Below are positions 39,110 through 51,523 of a DNA stretch of 64,000 bases, one piece after another (position 1 is the first letter of the stretch; each line of letters begins with the position of its first letter). Below the pieces are notes generated by a model. It was not told where the DNA came from. It was given only the letters and a program-made list of their open reading frames with translations, and made no database searches. The translations under genes were made by a program, and so were the position numbers. The stretch spans positions 310,001-374,000 of the forward strand of contig JADNYV010000001.1 of NCBI GenBank assembly GCA_015501055.1, written 5' to 3'. Origin of the DNA: Mucidula mucida (lineage: Eukaryota; Basidiomycota; Agaricomycetes; Agaricales; Physalacriaceae).

Positions 39110-39972
39110 ATGAAGGAATTTGAGCTGTTGACGGCTACACGCTACGATTTGGCTCTGCTCCATCTTTCCTGGAATAAAGACTCGTTTGATGCCTACAAAC
39201 GGTCGCCCTTCCTCGTCCTCCCTTACCACTACGAGCGCCTCAGAAAGGCCGCCGAGGATCATCGCTGGACAGAGGCGCTCGCCGCTTTTCCCTCCTACGA
39301 ATCCTTCAAATCCGCTGCCCTCGACGCTGTAGCCAACGCTCCCGAGCCCTCTGCAGACGCGTACAAGGTTGGCCAGCCTCCCGATTGCATTCTGCACTGA
39401 TTCTCAGATTGTGAATATATCACTTGCAGGTTCGATTCACCCTCGGCCAGTCGGGGACCCTCCGCGTCTCCGCCTCGCCCACCCCGCCGCTGCTTAGTGC
39501 CACCAAAGACCCAACAGCTGCCACGTTCTTTAATCCAGACACGGATACCGGCAAGCAGTACGGCACCATCTTTGATGTCCGCATAGACACACAGCCTACT
39601 CCTCCCTCCATATTTACATACACAAAGACCACCCATCGTAAACACTACGACGATGCACGCGCCCGTGCAGGTCTGCCAGCCCTACCCTCTCCCGATCTCA
39701 CATCTGAAGTCATCATCTTTAATAACGACCGCTACTTGACAGAAGGCTCTATATCAAACATAGCCTTCTACAAGTCGGGCTACTGGTATACACCACACGA
39801 GAGAACGGGCTGTCTGCCTGGTGTCCTTCGCCGATGGCTTGTAGAGCAAGGGCGGATCAAGGAGACCAAGCCCGGACATGATTACACTCCCGAAAACCTT
39901 GCCGCTGGAAGTTGGGTTTTAATAATAAACAGCGTTCTGGGTTGTCGGGTGGGCAAGATACAAAAGGGTTGA
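39110..39972 (+). CDS. ABZ2: Aminodeoxychorismate lyase (PLP class IV)
   Basis: Abz2 makes 4-aminobenzoate from 4-amino-4-deoxychorismate for folate synthesis. The class-IV transaminase fold shows in FELLTATRYDLALLHLSWN, then PYHYERLRKAAEDHRWTEAL, TYTKTTHRKHYDDARARAG, EVIIFNNDRYLTEGSISNIA and TGCLPGVLRRWLVEQG. The active-site Lys is most likely the one in the TKTTHRK segment. There is one intron, after DAYK (GTTGGC to TTGCAG at about 39367-39429). The length of about 265 residues is short of yeast Abz2 but near the bacterial PabC size. The final segment LIINSVLGCRVGKIQKG is complete. Confidence 0.82.
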
Positions 39973-40104
39973 AACGCTTAGTACTCTAGATGCTTGGTCT
40001 TGAACAGTTGTATTCTTGGTGGAGGCAGGAACGATATTAACAGATATATTTACTTGTTACCTTAAATATATAAAGTACTTTTCAGCGACTCGGACGAGTA
40101 ATAG

Positions 40105-43021
40105 CTATAGACCATCGATATCCATTTCTTCATCGCCCCCATCGAACATGCCATCGTCCATCTCGCTCAGAACGTAATCGATCATGTAGCTTTCCTGCAC
40201 AAGCTTGTCCATGCGCGACAGATGCCGCTCCGTATAGGGGAGCAAGGCATCGATGAGTTCCTTTAATGCAGTGCTTGCCTTTGCCGTATCGACACCGTCG
40301 TCTCCGATCTGCACATGGAACGCCTTACTGACATCTTCCGCTGTACGCATCTTGACGACCGTGTACAACACCTGTTGAGCAACCGTGCTTGTCTTCGCGT
40401 TGGCATTCCAGTCCCTGACGTACCGCAGAAGCTTTGCGAGATCAGGGCCATAGAGTGTTCTGATCACTTCGTCGACTGAAGCGTTACCTGAGATTGACGC
40501 AGGATCGAGAGACGCGTGTAAATCACGGAATAATGACAAAAGGCGGCCAGGTTGCTCCATAGCCAATGCTAGAGAGATGGCTCGTCGGTAGTCTCGTAGA
40601 GACAAGTAGTTTTGGAAATCTTGCTCTCTAGACGTGGCATTTAATCGAGACGTTCGATAGAACAAACCAGAATGACTCTTACTTTGAGACTAGATCCGCA
40701 CGTTGAGTTTCCTTCTCGGTCTGCTCTTCGATCGTGTTATCTTGCCAGAACGTTATCACCGAGTCTGCAGCTCCGGAAACGATTGTCGAGTCGTCCGCAC
40801 TGACTGCCAATGCCCACACCTATATAATGCTATAAGCCACCGACGCGAACCCCAAGTAATAGAGTTTACCTTGTCCTCATGGTTATCCATCGTGACCATG
40901 CACTCTTCGTCTTTCACGTTCCAGACCTTGACAAGTCCATCTGAGCCTGCGCTCACAAGCTGCATCCCGAATTAATGAAATCAACCCGCAGAACCGAATT
41001 GGTGTGGCCCTCGAACGTCTTCACGCACGAAAAGTCCTCCAAATTCCACAACTTCACGGTCTTGTCCCCGCTGCCCGTAGCCAACACCCTCTCCGCACGT
41101 CCAATTGACGCTCCATACGCCACGTTTGTGCCCCTTGCACGTCCCAATATGTTTGAGAGACCCAGAAACGCCGCGTGCTCCATTGACATACTCAATCTCG
41201 AATATCTTCGCCGTTCTATCTTGCGACCCGGAGACGAGATATCTATCATTCGGAGCGACATCCAAGGAGTTGATGTCCTTGTCGTGCGCCTTGAGCGTCG
41301 TCATACTTTTACAGCGCTCCACGTCGACGCCTTCCGACGCAGTTGTAGCAACCGAAGATACGTCCCACATCTTTATAGTCCGATCTTGACTACCAGTGAA
41401 CAGGAACCGTGGCGTGGTGGATGTCGACTCTTCCTCCAGTTTCCTTGACATGGCAATGGCTCCCACACTTTCCGCGTGGCCTTCGCAGACTGCGACGCAG
41501 CCATAGCCCCAATCTGACGAAGATTCTATTGGCGCCCATATTCTGGCTGTGCGGTCCTTGCTTCCGCTCGCCAAAAGCCGGCCATCAGCGCTGTGGTCGA
41601 CACAGAGTACGATTCCTTGTGGCCCTCTAGTAACGCGCATCAAATGTCGCAGACGAATAGACACGGATAAGAGACGAATTTGTCGCGACGGCAATGTGAG
41701 AGTCCTTGCTCTGCGAGGTCAAAAAAGTGGCGTCAACGATTTCATCATTGTACCCGATCAACTGCCTCGTCAAAGCATGCGAGGTGAGAGAATGGAAGAG
41801 AATATTTTGGTCCGCGTGAACGGATATCAGCCCCGAAGTCGCAGGATTGTATCTAACAAACCGAGTCAGCTCGGAACATCCTGGGGAACAATGAAAAGAT
41901 GGCTTACAAAACGTCTACGATCTGGCGTTGCTCCTCCTGATCATCAGAAATCTGAGAACCCTCTGTGCCGAGCGTGAACAGGACTGTTCCCTCACGGACG
42001 CTCCATATTTTTATCACCCCGTTCTCTCCGCCGGTGTAGAAGCGAAGGTTGGTGGGGTCGGAAGGGGAACCTGTCAGATCTTCGTCGTACTCCAACAGTC
42101 CCGCTGCCTCCACACGCTCAAGAATGGGAATAGTCTTCAACAGACGGGGAACTGCTTCCCTGTCTTTCCCTTTTCGTTTTGATCCAGTTTGTAAGTTCAT
42201 AGAAGACAAGTCCCAGACAAGAACGACGGAATCGCGGCCGCCGCTGATGAGCCATTTCCCATCTGAAGACACGTCGAGAGCTCGCGGAACGGATACATGG
42301 CCTTCGAGGACTGCTCCAGGCTTACTATTAGCTCTGGAAGCTTCCGAAAGCTCAAATATTCGTATCCGAGTATCAACAGACGCGGTGATGAGCTGCATTT
42401 GAGCGCGTTGGCTGATTGAAGACGGATCTTGCGGATAGTTAAACGAGATGGCACTAACGACACCCCCATGTCCCTTGAAGACATGTGTAACGTATCCGCG
42501 AATGATGTCCCAGACTTTTACGACGCCGTCTGCCGAACCAGAGGCCAAGTAAGTGGAAGTGGGATCAGTTGTACAGACATGCACGGGTGCCTCGTGAGCT
42601 TTGGCTATGACACGGATCGGCTGTACGGGCTTCGATACAACATCAAGAGACCGCGGAAGCTCAAAAACGCGCAAGGCCAAAGATGAACTGAAGACCAGAA
42701 GATGGGACGAAGACGGGGAGACGCAGATTGATGTGATGGATTGAGTATCCTGCCTGAGGATTGAGTTTCAGGCAGTTGAGACTAATTGGAAAAAACTCAC
42801 ACCAGCAAAAGATGCTATCTGTGTTCCCGTTGAGGTATCTGTGAGCAAAAGTTCTTCGCCGACACAGGTTATTAGTCTCTGTCCGTCCGAAGTAATAGCG
42901 ACCGGTCCGCCTGTGTACAGTGGGGGTATTGTACGTGCTTTCTTGAACCTATAGAGAGTCAAAGCTGATCATTTTACTTGGAGACTATCACGTACGCGGT
43001 CTTGAGTGACTTATTGGCCAT
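40105..43021 (-). CDS. UTP13: WD40 protein of the small-subunit processome, Utp13/TBL3
   Basis: Utp13 belongs to the UTP-B part of the U3 snoRNP that processes 18S rRNA. From [20 protein letters not shown] a chain of about a dozen WD repeats follows, among them [89 protein letters not shown] and [17 protein letters not shown]. The C-terminal Utp13 domain reads [31 protein letters not shown] segments and [17 protein letters not shown]. Two frame breaks lie in the seventh to eighth repeats: one extra base near 41100 and one missing base at 40966-40968 (CCC on +), together restoring frame. Utp13 is essential in yeast, so assembly errors are likely. Confidence 0.9.
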
Positions 43022-43749
43022 CTCGATGGCAGTTTCCAAAAAAATCTGACGCGTGACAGTGACCGAGAATAATGGTCCTCGTGCATCAGAAAGGTCAACC
43101 CCATTGAGCGACAATGTATGTCTTGTCCCAAAAAAGACATGTCGCTTTGTCGGCTCGGGCGTGTAACTCCACGAGTCCCCGGTTTGCTGTTCCCATGTTG
43201 GTGTTACCCCCAAGCATACAAGAAGCACTTTATTGTGTCAAGTTTGGTCTTTTTGTTCTTGTTTTCCATGGGTATTCGGGGACTCGCGACATTCTTAGAT
43301 GCTCGGCGCAGACGTCGCATGCCTTTCCGAGTCACAATGAACATCTTAACGTGATTCTCCCGCTCTATCGGTTCATCATTGTCATTCAGACAAACATTGT
43401 CACCGAAAACAGCTGGATGAGCACAGGGTACTGAGAATCAAGAATACAAAGTATACGGTGAAAAGTGAATACGATCTACAGATATAGCGAGTGTCCTTAT
43501 CAGAGCTATGTACATGCTGCTAGGGGTTTTCCCCGTCGAATTCCATAGGACGAGTCTTCCTGGTTTACACAGGAGATAACATGTCAGGGATACCGGGACG
43601 TGCGTCGTGTATCGTTGCCCCCCAGAAAACCCAGATGAAAAAGTTGCATAATCGACTTGGGGAAAAATCTGAAAACCAAAGGCGTATAGACAGAAATTGC
43701 TCAGACGCGTAAAGTCGAGAACCAACAAGGGCGCACATATCAACAGAAA
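43022..43749. other. Intergenic
   Basis: This holds the UTP13 promoter and the 3' flank of the forkhead gene. A frame could extend UTP13 upstream to about 43228, but it lacks WD-protein character. Confidence 0.4.
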
Positions 43750-44994
43750 TCACGGCGGTCGAGAGGCAGTAGCCAGGCGCATACGCAGCTCCTTGAGCTG
43801 CTCCTCCATCCCGCGTCTGAGATCTGCCTCTTCGTCGGCGTCTCTCTCTGCCTCACGGCGCTTTCTAGATTCTTCCTCGAGAAGAAACTCGACAGTGCGG
43901 AGACTGGCCTTTGCACGAGATTCTGCGCCCTGCGCCTGCGCAAGTTGGTCCGTGAGACGTATGGATAGAGAAACTGCCTCCGCGGATTGACGTCGAAGTC
44001 CCGCGACCTCGATCTGGAGGCGCTCAATGAGATTATTTTTCGCGTCGTCGCTAGGGTCGAGTGGGAACGGGTTGCGAGGCATGGATGAGGATGCGACGGC
44101 GGCAGAGGGATACTGTGACGGGGTCGGATGCGACTGTGATGAGTGATGTGGACGACGGTCGACGTGCATCGACGCGTCTTCTTCACTTTCGAATTCATCC
44201 TCCTCTGTCCCTTGACCCTCGTCGTCAAATTCCTCCTCGTCGTGCATGGAACGGTCCGTCGTGGGGGAGCCATAAGGACCTTCCTTGTTCCGTGGGCGGC
44301 CGCGCTTCTTGGCCTGGAGAGCAGTCTCCTTCTCCTTGTTAGGGCGCCCACGCTTGCGCGGACGTTTGGTCCCAGGTGGAGCCAGAAGATTCACCGTCCA
44401 GTAGGACCCAAAGCCTGGATCAGTAACTGGCCGTGGCTGGCGCTCAAACAGACGATTCAGCGATAGATGATGTCGAACAGATTGCTATGAGATATATGCG
44501 TTACATAGTCGCGAAAATCTAAGAAGAATTACTCACTTTCCAAGTCGGTCCTGCAGAACGGTAGTAAGCATACTTGCCCTCCATGGCGGCGTATATTTCA
44601 CGGATTGTGAGGCGTTTTCGAGGACTGCCCAGTATGGCACAGCGGAGAATAACGGGCAGCGTGTGCTGAGGCCGCCCATCGGTGTCTGGGAGGCAGTCAA
44701 GCGTGTCAGGGCAATTTGGGTGCGGTTCGTGATCCTGGTACTGCCATGGCTGCACTTCAGGCTCCATGGGTTCCGGATCCAGTTGGTCCACGTCCTGCAT
44801 GGCGTCGAGCGTGTGGTTGCTGTTGGCAGAGGCAGGCGACGCTGGAAGCTCGACGGCAGAAGGCGAGAGGGTGTCGGCGTTGATTTGTAGTCTCCTGAAA
44901 ATGATGAGCGACGACGACGAGCACGTAACACAGTAGCTTACCGAGCAGCTAGCTGGCGCGAATCCGGATTCAAGATGGACAGCAGGCTGGACAT
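43750..44994 (-). CDS. Forkhead transcription factor with AT-hooks and coiled coil
   Basis: The winged-helix domain reads TLPVILRCAILGSPRKRLTI, then REIYAAMEGKYAYYRSAGPT and WKQSVRHHLSLNRLFERQPR, with the recognition helix SVRHHLSLN and the closing GFGSYWTVN. Two AT-hook-like motifs follow, KRPRKRGRPNK and KKRGRPRNK, then an acidic stretch (EEEFDDEGQGTEEDEFESEE). A long coiled coil (LIERLQIEVAGLRRQSAEAV to EEQLKELRMRLATAS) comes last. The first exon is MSSLLSILNPDSRQLAAR from 44994. An intron splits the domain at TWK|QSVRHH. The combination suggests a nuclear, dimerising DNA-binding regulator; targets are unknown. Confidence 0.85.
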
Positions 44995-45373
44995 ACCCGA
45001 AAAGTTGGGCAAAGTGGCACTACAGTGGAGGCTCCTTTGTGATAAAGGTTTGCTGCAGTAGGCGCTTATGTATTGCGCCTGACCAATTTCCCTGTATCAG
45101 ATCTAGATCTCACACCTTTCGGCGACTACTCAATGCAAACAACACGTCGGTGGATCCGGCTCCATCAGACAATCTATTCCGGATGGGTCACATTGTGAAA
45201 GCGTTGGCCCTAGGTGTTCGTACCATATCGGGCCACATCAATTAGCAGACTGACTTGACTCTTACACACTCCCACAACGATCCCACAACATAAAACATCC
45301 CATCAAAACCGGAAGCAGATGATACATATCTCCTACGGCTCGTACTGTACATGTGGACTGTCTATAGTGTCTA
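44995..45373. other. Intergenic
   Basis: This is the forkhead promoter and the 3' flank of the Zn2Cys6 gene. No coding frame is seen. Confidence 0.45.
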
Positions 45374-48300
45374 TCAGAGCCCATACTGATTAAAGTTATA
45401 CGGATACTGCATCCCCGCAACGGCCCCATTGGACTGTAGCCATTCTTCCCCCGATCTCCCATTACCGTACCCCATGCCTGTCATGCTCATTGGAGGAGGA
45501 AGTGTATTCGCGTCTATGGGTCCTGGTACAACGGGGGAAAGAGGCTGGGATCCTCCCTGGCCCTGCCCATTGCGCGGCCACCATTCGTATCCCGGATAGA
45601 ACGAAGTCGATGGTTCGATACCGGGAATATCTAGCCCAAGCATGTGAGCCATAATCCGCGTGCTCAAGTCCTGGACCCCTGGCTCCGGCGGTTGCATTTG
45701 TTCAGCTGGCGGTGTGTTGTTGTTGAGGCCCCCAAACGCCTCGCGCTGCAGGTAATCCGAAGATTTCTCCGGCGCAAAAGCTACTTCTGCCTGGCGTTTC
45801 TGCCCACCGGGAGAATTACTGTGCTCCGTAGGAGGAGCATCGCACTTGAGCTGCACTCCGCTCAAAAGATCCCAGGCACGGGACGCACTAGGCCAAACCA
45901 CCTATTTCTATTAGTCGTGTCTGGTTCTTCTGATGAGGTATCAATTGACTGACCTCCATCTCTTTCAAAGCTGCCAAACACTGACGCAGGCCCAGCGACG
46001 CCTGCACGTTCGACGGCCGGAGAGTTACTGTAAATAGGCATTAGTATTAACGTTCCGGGTAAAAAGGAACTAACACGGACATGTCAGGATATGCATGATG
46101 CTGTAAATCATGATATCAATTGAATTGAACACAGCATTACGCAGGCGTTATGCTTACCCAGCACTGAGAATATAGGACGTAATGAACGGGGAAGTGCGCC
46201 TGAGAGTAAACGTCTCGCGGTAAGCAGTGACTGTGGGTAGTTTTAGTCTTCTTCTAGTGCCGTCAGGCAAGGTCGGCAAATCTTACTTATTGCGGCGATG
46301 TGACTCGCGGCTCCTTGTGCAAGATCAAAGCATTTCAGCTCCTGTGTGGTCTGCTTCGTCGTGAACTCGACGCTAAATTCAATGACCCGTCAGAAGTGGG
46401 GAGACCATTAACAAAAGGAATTACCCTTTCCAGTTAGGAATGCTGACAGGCGATCATGAGCGCTATTTTGGACACAACAAGCGTAAATCACTTACAATGC
46501 TCGATTCAGGAGAAGCACAGTCCCCCAGTACCTGATATGAAGGAAGAGCACATGCGGCGGTGGAACTTTCCGCTTGTTCGCGGAATCATAACGAAGATGC
46601 TCAGGTAAACTGATGTACCATTGGTCCAGCTGGGTTTCGAAGCTTGCTAGAAGTGCTCGGCGAGAGACACCTGGTGTAGGACGGACGGGATAGATTTTTG
46701 ATATGATTGCACCTAAGATGACACCTGGAAAGATTCATGAATAAGGTTAGTACTGATACTGATGCAATCATATCAGCGAGAACAACTCACAGAGTGTTGC
46801 AGTACCTCGGAAGCAGCTCATAACTACATTAGGCGTAGGTGGGTAGGTCACACTGGTAGCATCCGATGACAATGGACGCCAAGGTTGCTGCTCGTCCGCC
46901 TACAATCGGAGTCAACGGGAAGCCATAAACCGCTGCGATTCTGCGTACCAGAGTGACGGTGGGTATGGGGGTATCAAAATCATCGTCTCGAATGATGATG
47001 GGTCTTCCTGAATACAATGTTGGTTAGTTCGCAAAGATTTCATCACTCTAGGTCGCACCCATGTATATAGAGCTGTATCTATCAAGCAGTCATGTGTCAA
47101 CTTGGGTCGGACAATTGAATGACACGCCACTAACCTGTCGGCGAGAGCACAAACCCACCAAATCTGCCGCCGAGTCTGCGTCTCGTCAACCGTAACATAG
47201 GTTCATCATGAATTTGCCAATTATCCGAATTCCGATTCAGACCCAAGTCAATAGCCTGATGGGTGATGCTTCAGAAAGAAGAGGCAACGAACATCATCAT
47301 TCAATTTACCATGCGAATAGCCATGCCTGAGAATGTGTGTCCAGGTTATGAGGAATCGGTCGGAAACGAGCGAATAATCTCTCACCAATATAGATCCATC
47401 CTTGTTCCATGCTTCCTATCCCAAATTCTCGGTAGCCCAGAAGAAGGAGTGCCTGTACAGTCGACGGTCGAGACCGATGAAATATTCTTGCTACAAGTTG
47501 TTAAGCTCACGTTCAAAGATGATGCTATCACGACTTACTAAGTATCCCTCTGGCACTTTCCTGATAATTGCGACCCGCTTCCCACATCTTGCCCGGGGCT
47601 GGTAGCGGTAACTCAAGGTCGGAAAATCGGGCAGTAATGGCGAACATAGACAGAAGTAGCAATGGCGATAATCGTTGTGAAAGCTCGGTTTGGGGCTCGC
47701 ATCTCGAGGGGGGCTGTCACGCTGTAGTTGCATTTCCCTAGGTTAGATGAGTGCCCCGTTCGACAAGCCCATCAACGCCACATACCCTTGACGCCTACAA
47801 GAATGAATGAATTTGAACAAACACACGAAAACAGATGCGTACCATGAGCGGTAGTCAGCCAAGAATCTGGCTTTATGAATAACGGGGTAAACGGGGTGTA
47901 TATATACGAAGTAAAGCTCGATTAAATGGTCTTGAATATGTGTGGGTGGAAGTTGCACGTCGACGTCTGCTTCTTCCCTCAGGTGAAGGATGTGATCTTT
48001 TGATGGCGGCCAAACTCTAGCCATCGGTAATCGCCTGTAAAGAGTTGGCCAATGCCCCCGTAAGGCTTCGAGTACACTCACCATACTCCTCCTTCATTAC
48101 GATCATCCGTGCGGCTGTTTCTGCTCAATAGATGCAGACCGCTCACTCTGCCATGGTACCGAACCTATCTCGCATTACTGAAGGTCAGGTAACTTGGGGG
48201 GTATACGGTGCTTACCTCTTGGTTCTCATCCAAAGAAAGCGCTCCAATGTGTTCCGTTGCGCTATTAACGCCATCCTGTTCCTCGTTTTCTACCGTACCA

Positions 48301-49360
48301 GTGTCAACGGAAAGGGAGCGAGCATGTTTGGTAAGCCTCACCAGATACGGGATCCATCGTGTACATGCTGTTCCAATCGGGGTTTGGTGGAATGTCGGTT
48401 GAACCAAGTCGTCGTCTTTGTGCTACCGGTTCGCTATGAATAGAGCCGCTGGATGAAGAAGGTAACCGATATGAAGAGGAGGGTGTCGAGGAAGATGATG
48501 ATGCGGACCCAGACGATAAACGAGCGGCTAAATTGTCTTGCCACTCTTGAGTAGGAACAACGGAGAGCCCTCGATCTGAAATATAATTATTAGCAGTCAG
48601 CTTAATGGATCATATTGGCCCTTACCTTGTGCGGAGGATACTTTTTCGCGCGATACTCTTGATTGTCGCCGCGAACGTGACGGGTCGCGCGTCGGGGATG
48701 CTTCATTACTTCGTAGGACGGAGGCAAAAAAGTCTTCTTTAGTCGCGCCTAAGCGCTTACTACGCCCAGACGGACCCTGCGAAAAGCATCACCTGGTTTG
48801 ACGTTTAATTCAATGCTTCTTGGTCATGAGCTCACGTATGGTCCTGTGTCAACTCGTCCCAGTATCTCCCGCGCCAATTCATCCTGCCGTAACTCTTGGA
48901 CGATATTTTGGACACGAGGGTCTGTGCACTGCATGATAGCGCCCAGAAGAGATTCGACCTGATGCCAACGCTGTTCTATAGCATGTATGTAGCCTTTAGG
49001 TGGACCGCGTTTGTAACTGGGGCCTGATAACCGATGAGAAAAGTGCCACGAAAGGAAATAGCGGCATACCAAGAAATGTGCATGCTGCTCAAAACCTAAC
49101 ATCAGTATGAATTCAACAAGCAGAATAGCACACGGATTGACCTGTGCCAGTCTGAGAGCAACTCTTGCATTGGGGGGAATCACCAGGTCCGCGTTCACAC
49201 TTGCTCTTGGTTTTCCTGCATTGGTCGCAGGCTGCAATGCCGCAAATTAAAAATGCGCCAGACCGGAAAACGGCGACGAACCTCGGCTACTCCTTTTTCT
49301 GTTGTTTGCCTGAGTTTCCTGGTTGGTCTCGTCCTCTGAACTTTCGTGCCACTGATCCAT
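45374..49360 (-). CDS. Zn2Cys6 fungal transcription factor
   Basis: The gene is broken by many introns, but both ends are clear. Exon 1 starts MDQWHESSEDETNQETQANN at 49360. The binuclear zinc cluster is CDQCRKTKSKCERGPGDSPQ followed by CKSCSQTGTACTFLGP, spread over four exons; one of them (about 49076-49089) is a 14-base micro-exon supplying part of the last Cys segment. A linker and dimerisation helix, SYKRGPPKGYIHAIEQRWHQ, follow. The fungal-specific transcription factor domain reads HLIELYFVYIHPVYPVIHKA. The C-terminal tail is Pro/Gly/Gln-rich and ends QYPYNFNQYGL. The KRGPPKGY motif after the cluster is shared with XlnR-like sugar regulators, so a role in carbon use is possible but not shown. 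Confidence 0.85.
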
Positions 49361-49833
49361 GATAGAGAATGCAGAGGAGGGAAAAGTCCGCCGGGGACAA
49401 GGATGCAAGTCGAGAGAAGGTAGTAGTACAAGTTAAAGATGACCGAGATGACGATCGACCTGATTCGGGCTCGCGACGTTTCGCGTGGAATTCATATGTC
49501 GTAATGCGCGAACCAATCCGGATTCGGTCCGATGTCTTGATATAGCCATATCCGCCGCTATGCGTCCGATAAGTCCGACGATTGGCCAATGGCCCTGACT
49601 TTGGCTGACGGAAGATGTAAATGCAAGTCCCAGCACCACCTCTTCTCGCCTTTGCCTGTCATTGAAGCAGCCAATAACGAGGATGGCAGGTCGATAACGA
49701 ACTGCTACTCAGCAAGTGACATCAAACCATTTTCATTCAAAACTGTAAATAGCTTCACACTAGCAGCTCACCCGATTCGACGTCGACTTGGGTATTCCTT
49801 CCTACCACCCCGCTCCGCAACACTCCGTCCTCT
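49361..49833. other. Intergenic
   Basis: This is the Zn2Cys6 gene promoter and the NIPSNAP 3' flank. No gene is seen. Confidence 0.45.
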
Positions 49834-50986
49834 CTATTTCAAGGGACTGTACGGGAGTGGACTCAGTACGAAAGCATCCATAAATTTGGCCAATTGGGCA
49901 GTCTATTCCCCACGTCATGTCTCCGCGCAGCATCCGAAAAATCCAGAAAACTTACTTTATCGACGGTTTCCGCCCATCCATCAAGCTGCCAAGCTTTCTC
50001 CCTCGTTTCTTTGCGAGCTTCGAGATTACTATCAAATGGGGTGAAGTAGTGGCATTCAGGGTATGGACAAAGAAAGACACAATCAACTCACGGATACTGC
50101 CACATATGATGGACTTGGTGCAGACGGCCAACTTGTGAGAACCAGGCGCCTACAGGAGCAACGAATTTACGGCGGGCATCTATTCCTCTCCGCCTGGAAC
50201 TCTAGATGAGCAATCCATGAACATTCAAGGGGGGTGAGTACACACCAGGCATTCTCCCACTCGAGAAGTGTTCCAGGCTTCAGTTGATAGCTCCGGAGTT
50301 CAAAAATTCCACCTTGTGCACGCGGTGGGGCCGAAGGAAAGAATGCAAACTCCTGGTTTAACTGGCTGGACCGCGAGTTTATGAATGGAAGCATGGCTTT
50401 GTACGCATCTAGGTGCTACGAGATGTCAATATACAATCTGATGGTGACGAGACATCACCAACCGCCGATGTCTTGAGTAACTGTGTGGTCTTGTCGTAGC
50501 CCCCGTAGTTCTCGTATTCCAAGATGTGGTAGAATGTATCCTGTTCGCCGACGAGTGTCTCCCAGCTCCCTGTCAGTTTGACATTGAGACCAGCGTCGTC
50601 TTTCAAACCAGTGTAGTAGCGCTCCCTGATAGACGTGAAGCTACGCCAGTAACAGGACGCAGAGACTTACGCTGCCTTCTTGTACTCGTCAGTTTTGTCG
50701 GGCTTGACCTTGTGAACTGCGAGACATTAGTGGCGACACGCCGTGGAGTCGATGACACCTACTCTCAAAGCCGTGAATGTACTTCCCGCGCCCTACAAGA
50801 CGCGAATGTTGGAGAACATCGGCTTCACCCGCCTTCTTTGCCTCTGGCGATCCGTGCAAAAGCGACTAAGGGAGGACACTTTGAGACGGCAGCACTGAGT
50901 AAATAAAGCCTCGCAACCTGTACCGATATAGAGCGACGTGCACCTCCCAGCGATGCAGCGAAATTGGTAGCAGGCTTACGCAACAT
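49834..50986 (-). CDS. Mitochondrial NIPSNAP family protein
   Basis: Exon 1 is a mitochondrial presequence, MLRKPATNFAASLGGARRSI. Two tandem NIPSNAP-type ferredoxin-like domains follow: KYIHGFEVHKVKPDKTDEYK with LTGSWETLVGEQDTFYHILE, and GGIFELRSYQLKPGTLLEWE with APVGAWFSQVGRLHQVHHMW and EARKETREKAWQLDGWAETV, ending FVLSPLPYSPLK. About six introns are needed, including SVQ|SLLHGS, HGFE|VHKV, ENAW|RRGID and QYP|NLEAR. NIPSNAP proteins are mitochondrial; in animals they flag damaged mitochondria for mitophagy. The role in fungi is poorly known. Confidence 0.85.
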
Positions 50987-51523
50987 TGGACAAGGTCGAG
51001 ATAGAAGGAAAGCAAGCCCAAGTTAGACATGCTCACCGCTCTATGTCCACCCCCCAGTGACGTAAGGCGGGGTAACGTTAGGGTCAAATTCGAAAAATAA
51101 TTTCTACACACAAGTTTAACTACTGTGTGTACCGCGCATCCAAATCTCATATATACACCAACGAACATCCACATCGTTCTCCAGTCTCACACTAAACAAT
51201 CGCGCAGAACGATCGGACATCTGAACGCTACATTCCTTCAAGTTGTGCCATACCGACAACCAGGACGATCTCACTGGCGAGCAACGAACCGTACCGGATG
51301 CAGCAACCTACGAGAGGGTGTTAGTCTTCGTAGGCGAGGAGTCATGAAAGTGTACCGGTTCATCACTATCATGCAAACGCATTTGAAAATGACTTTGTCG
51401 AAAAATCTCTACCGTTCCGGCGTCAACCAGAGCAACAAGCTCAACACTGGACCACTGGGCACCTAGTGGTTCAAGTATATCCAGCGTAATGCTGTCTCCT
51501 TGGCTACCGTCTGGAAGTAAAGG
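50987..51523. other. Intergenic
   Basis: This is the NIPSNAP promoter and the 3' flank of the glycosyltransferase gene. No coding frame is recognised. Confidence 0.45.

Noticed and set aside
40960..41115. Programmed frameshifting in UTP13
   Set aside because: Two opposite single-base slips with no slippery heptamer or downstream structure fit sequence errors better.
42974..43228. N-terminal extension of UTP13 to a start at 43228
   Set aside because: The added residues have no WD-protein or targeting character; MANKSLKT at 43021 matches the usual start.
43740..44351. 203-residue basic open frame on the - strand
   Set aside because: It overlaps the forkhead gene in another frame and only mirrors its AT-hook and coiled-coil codons.
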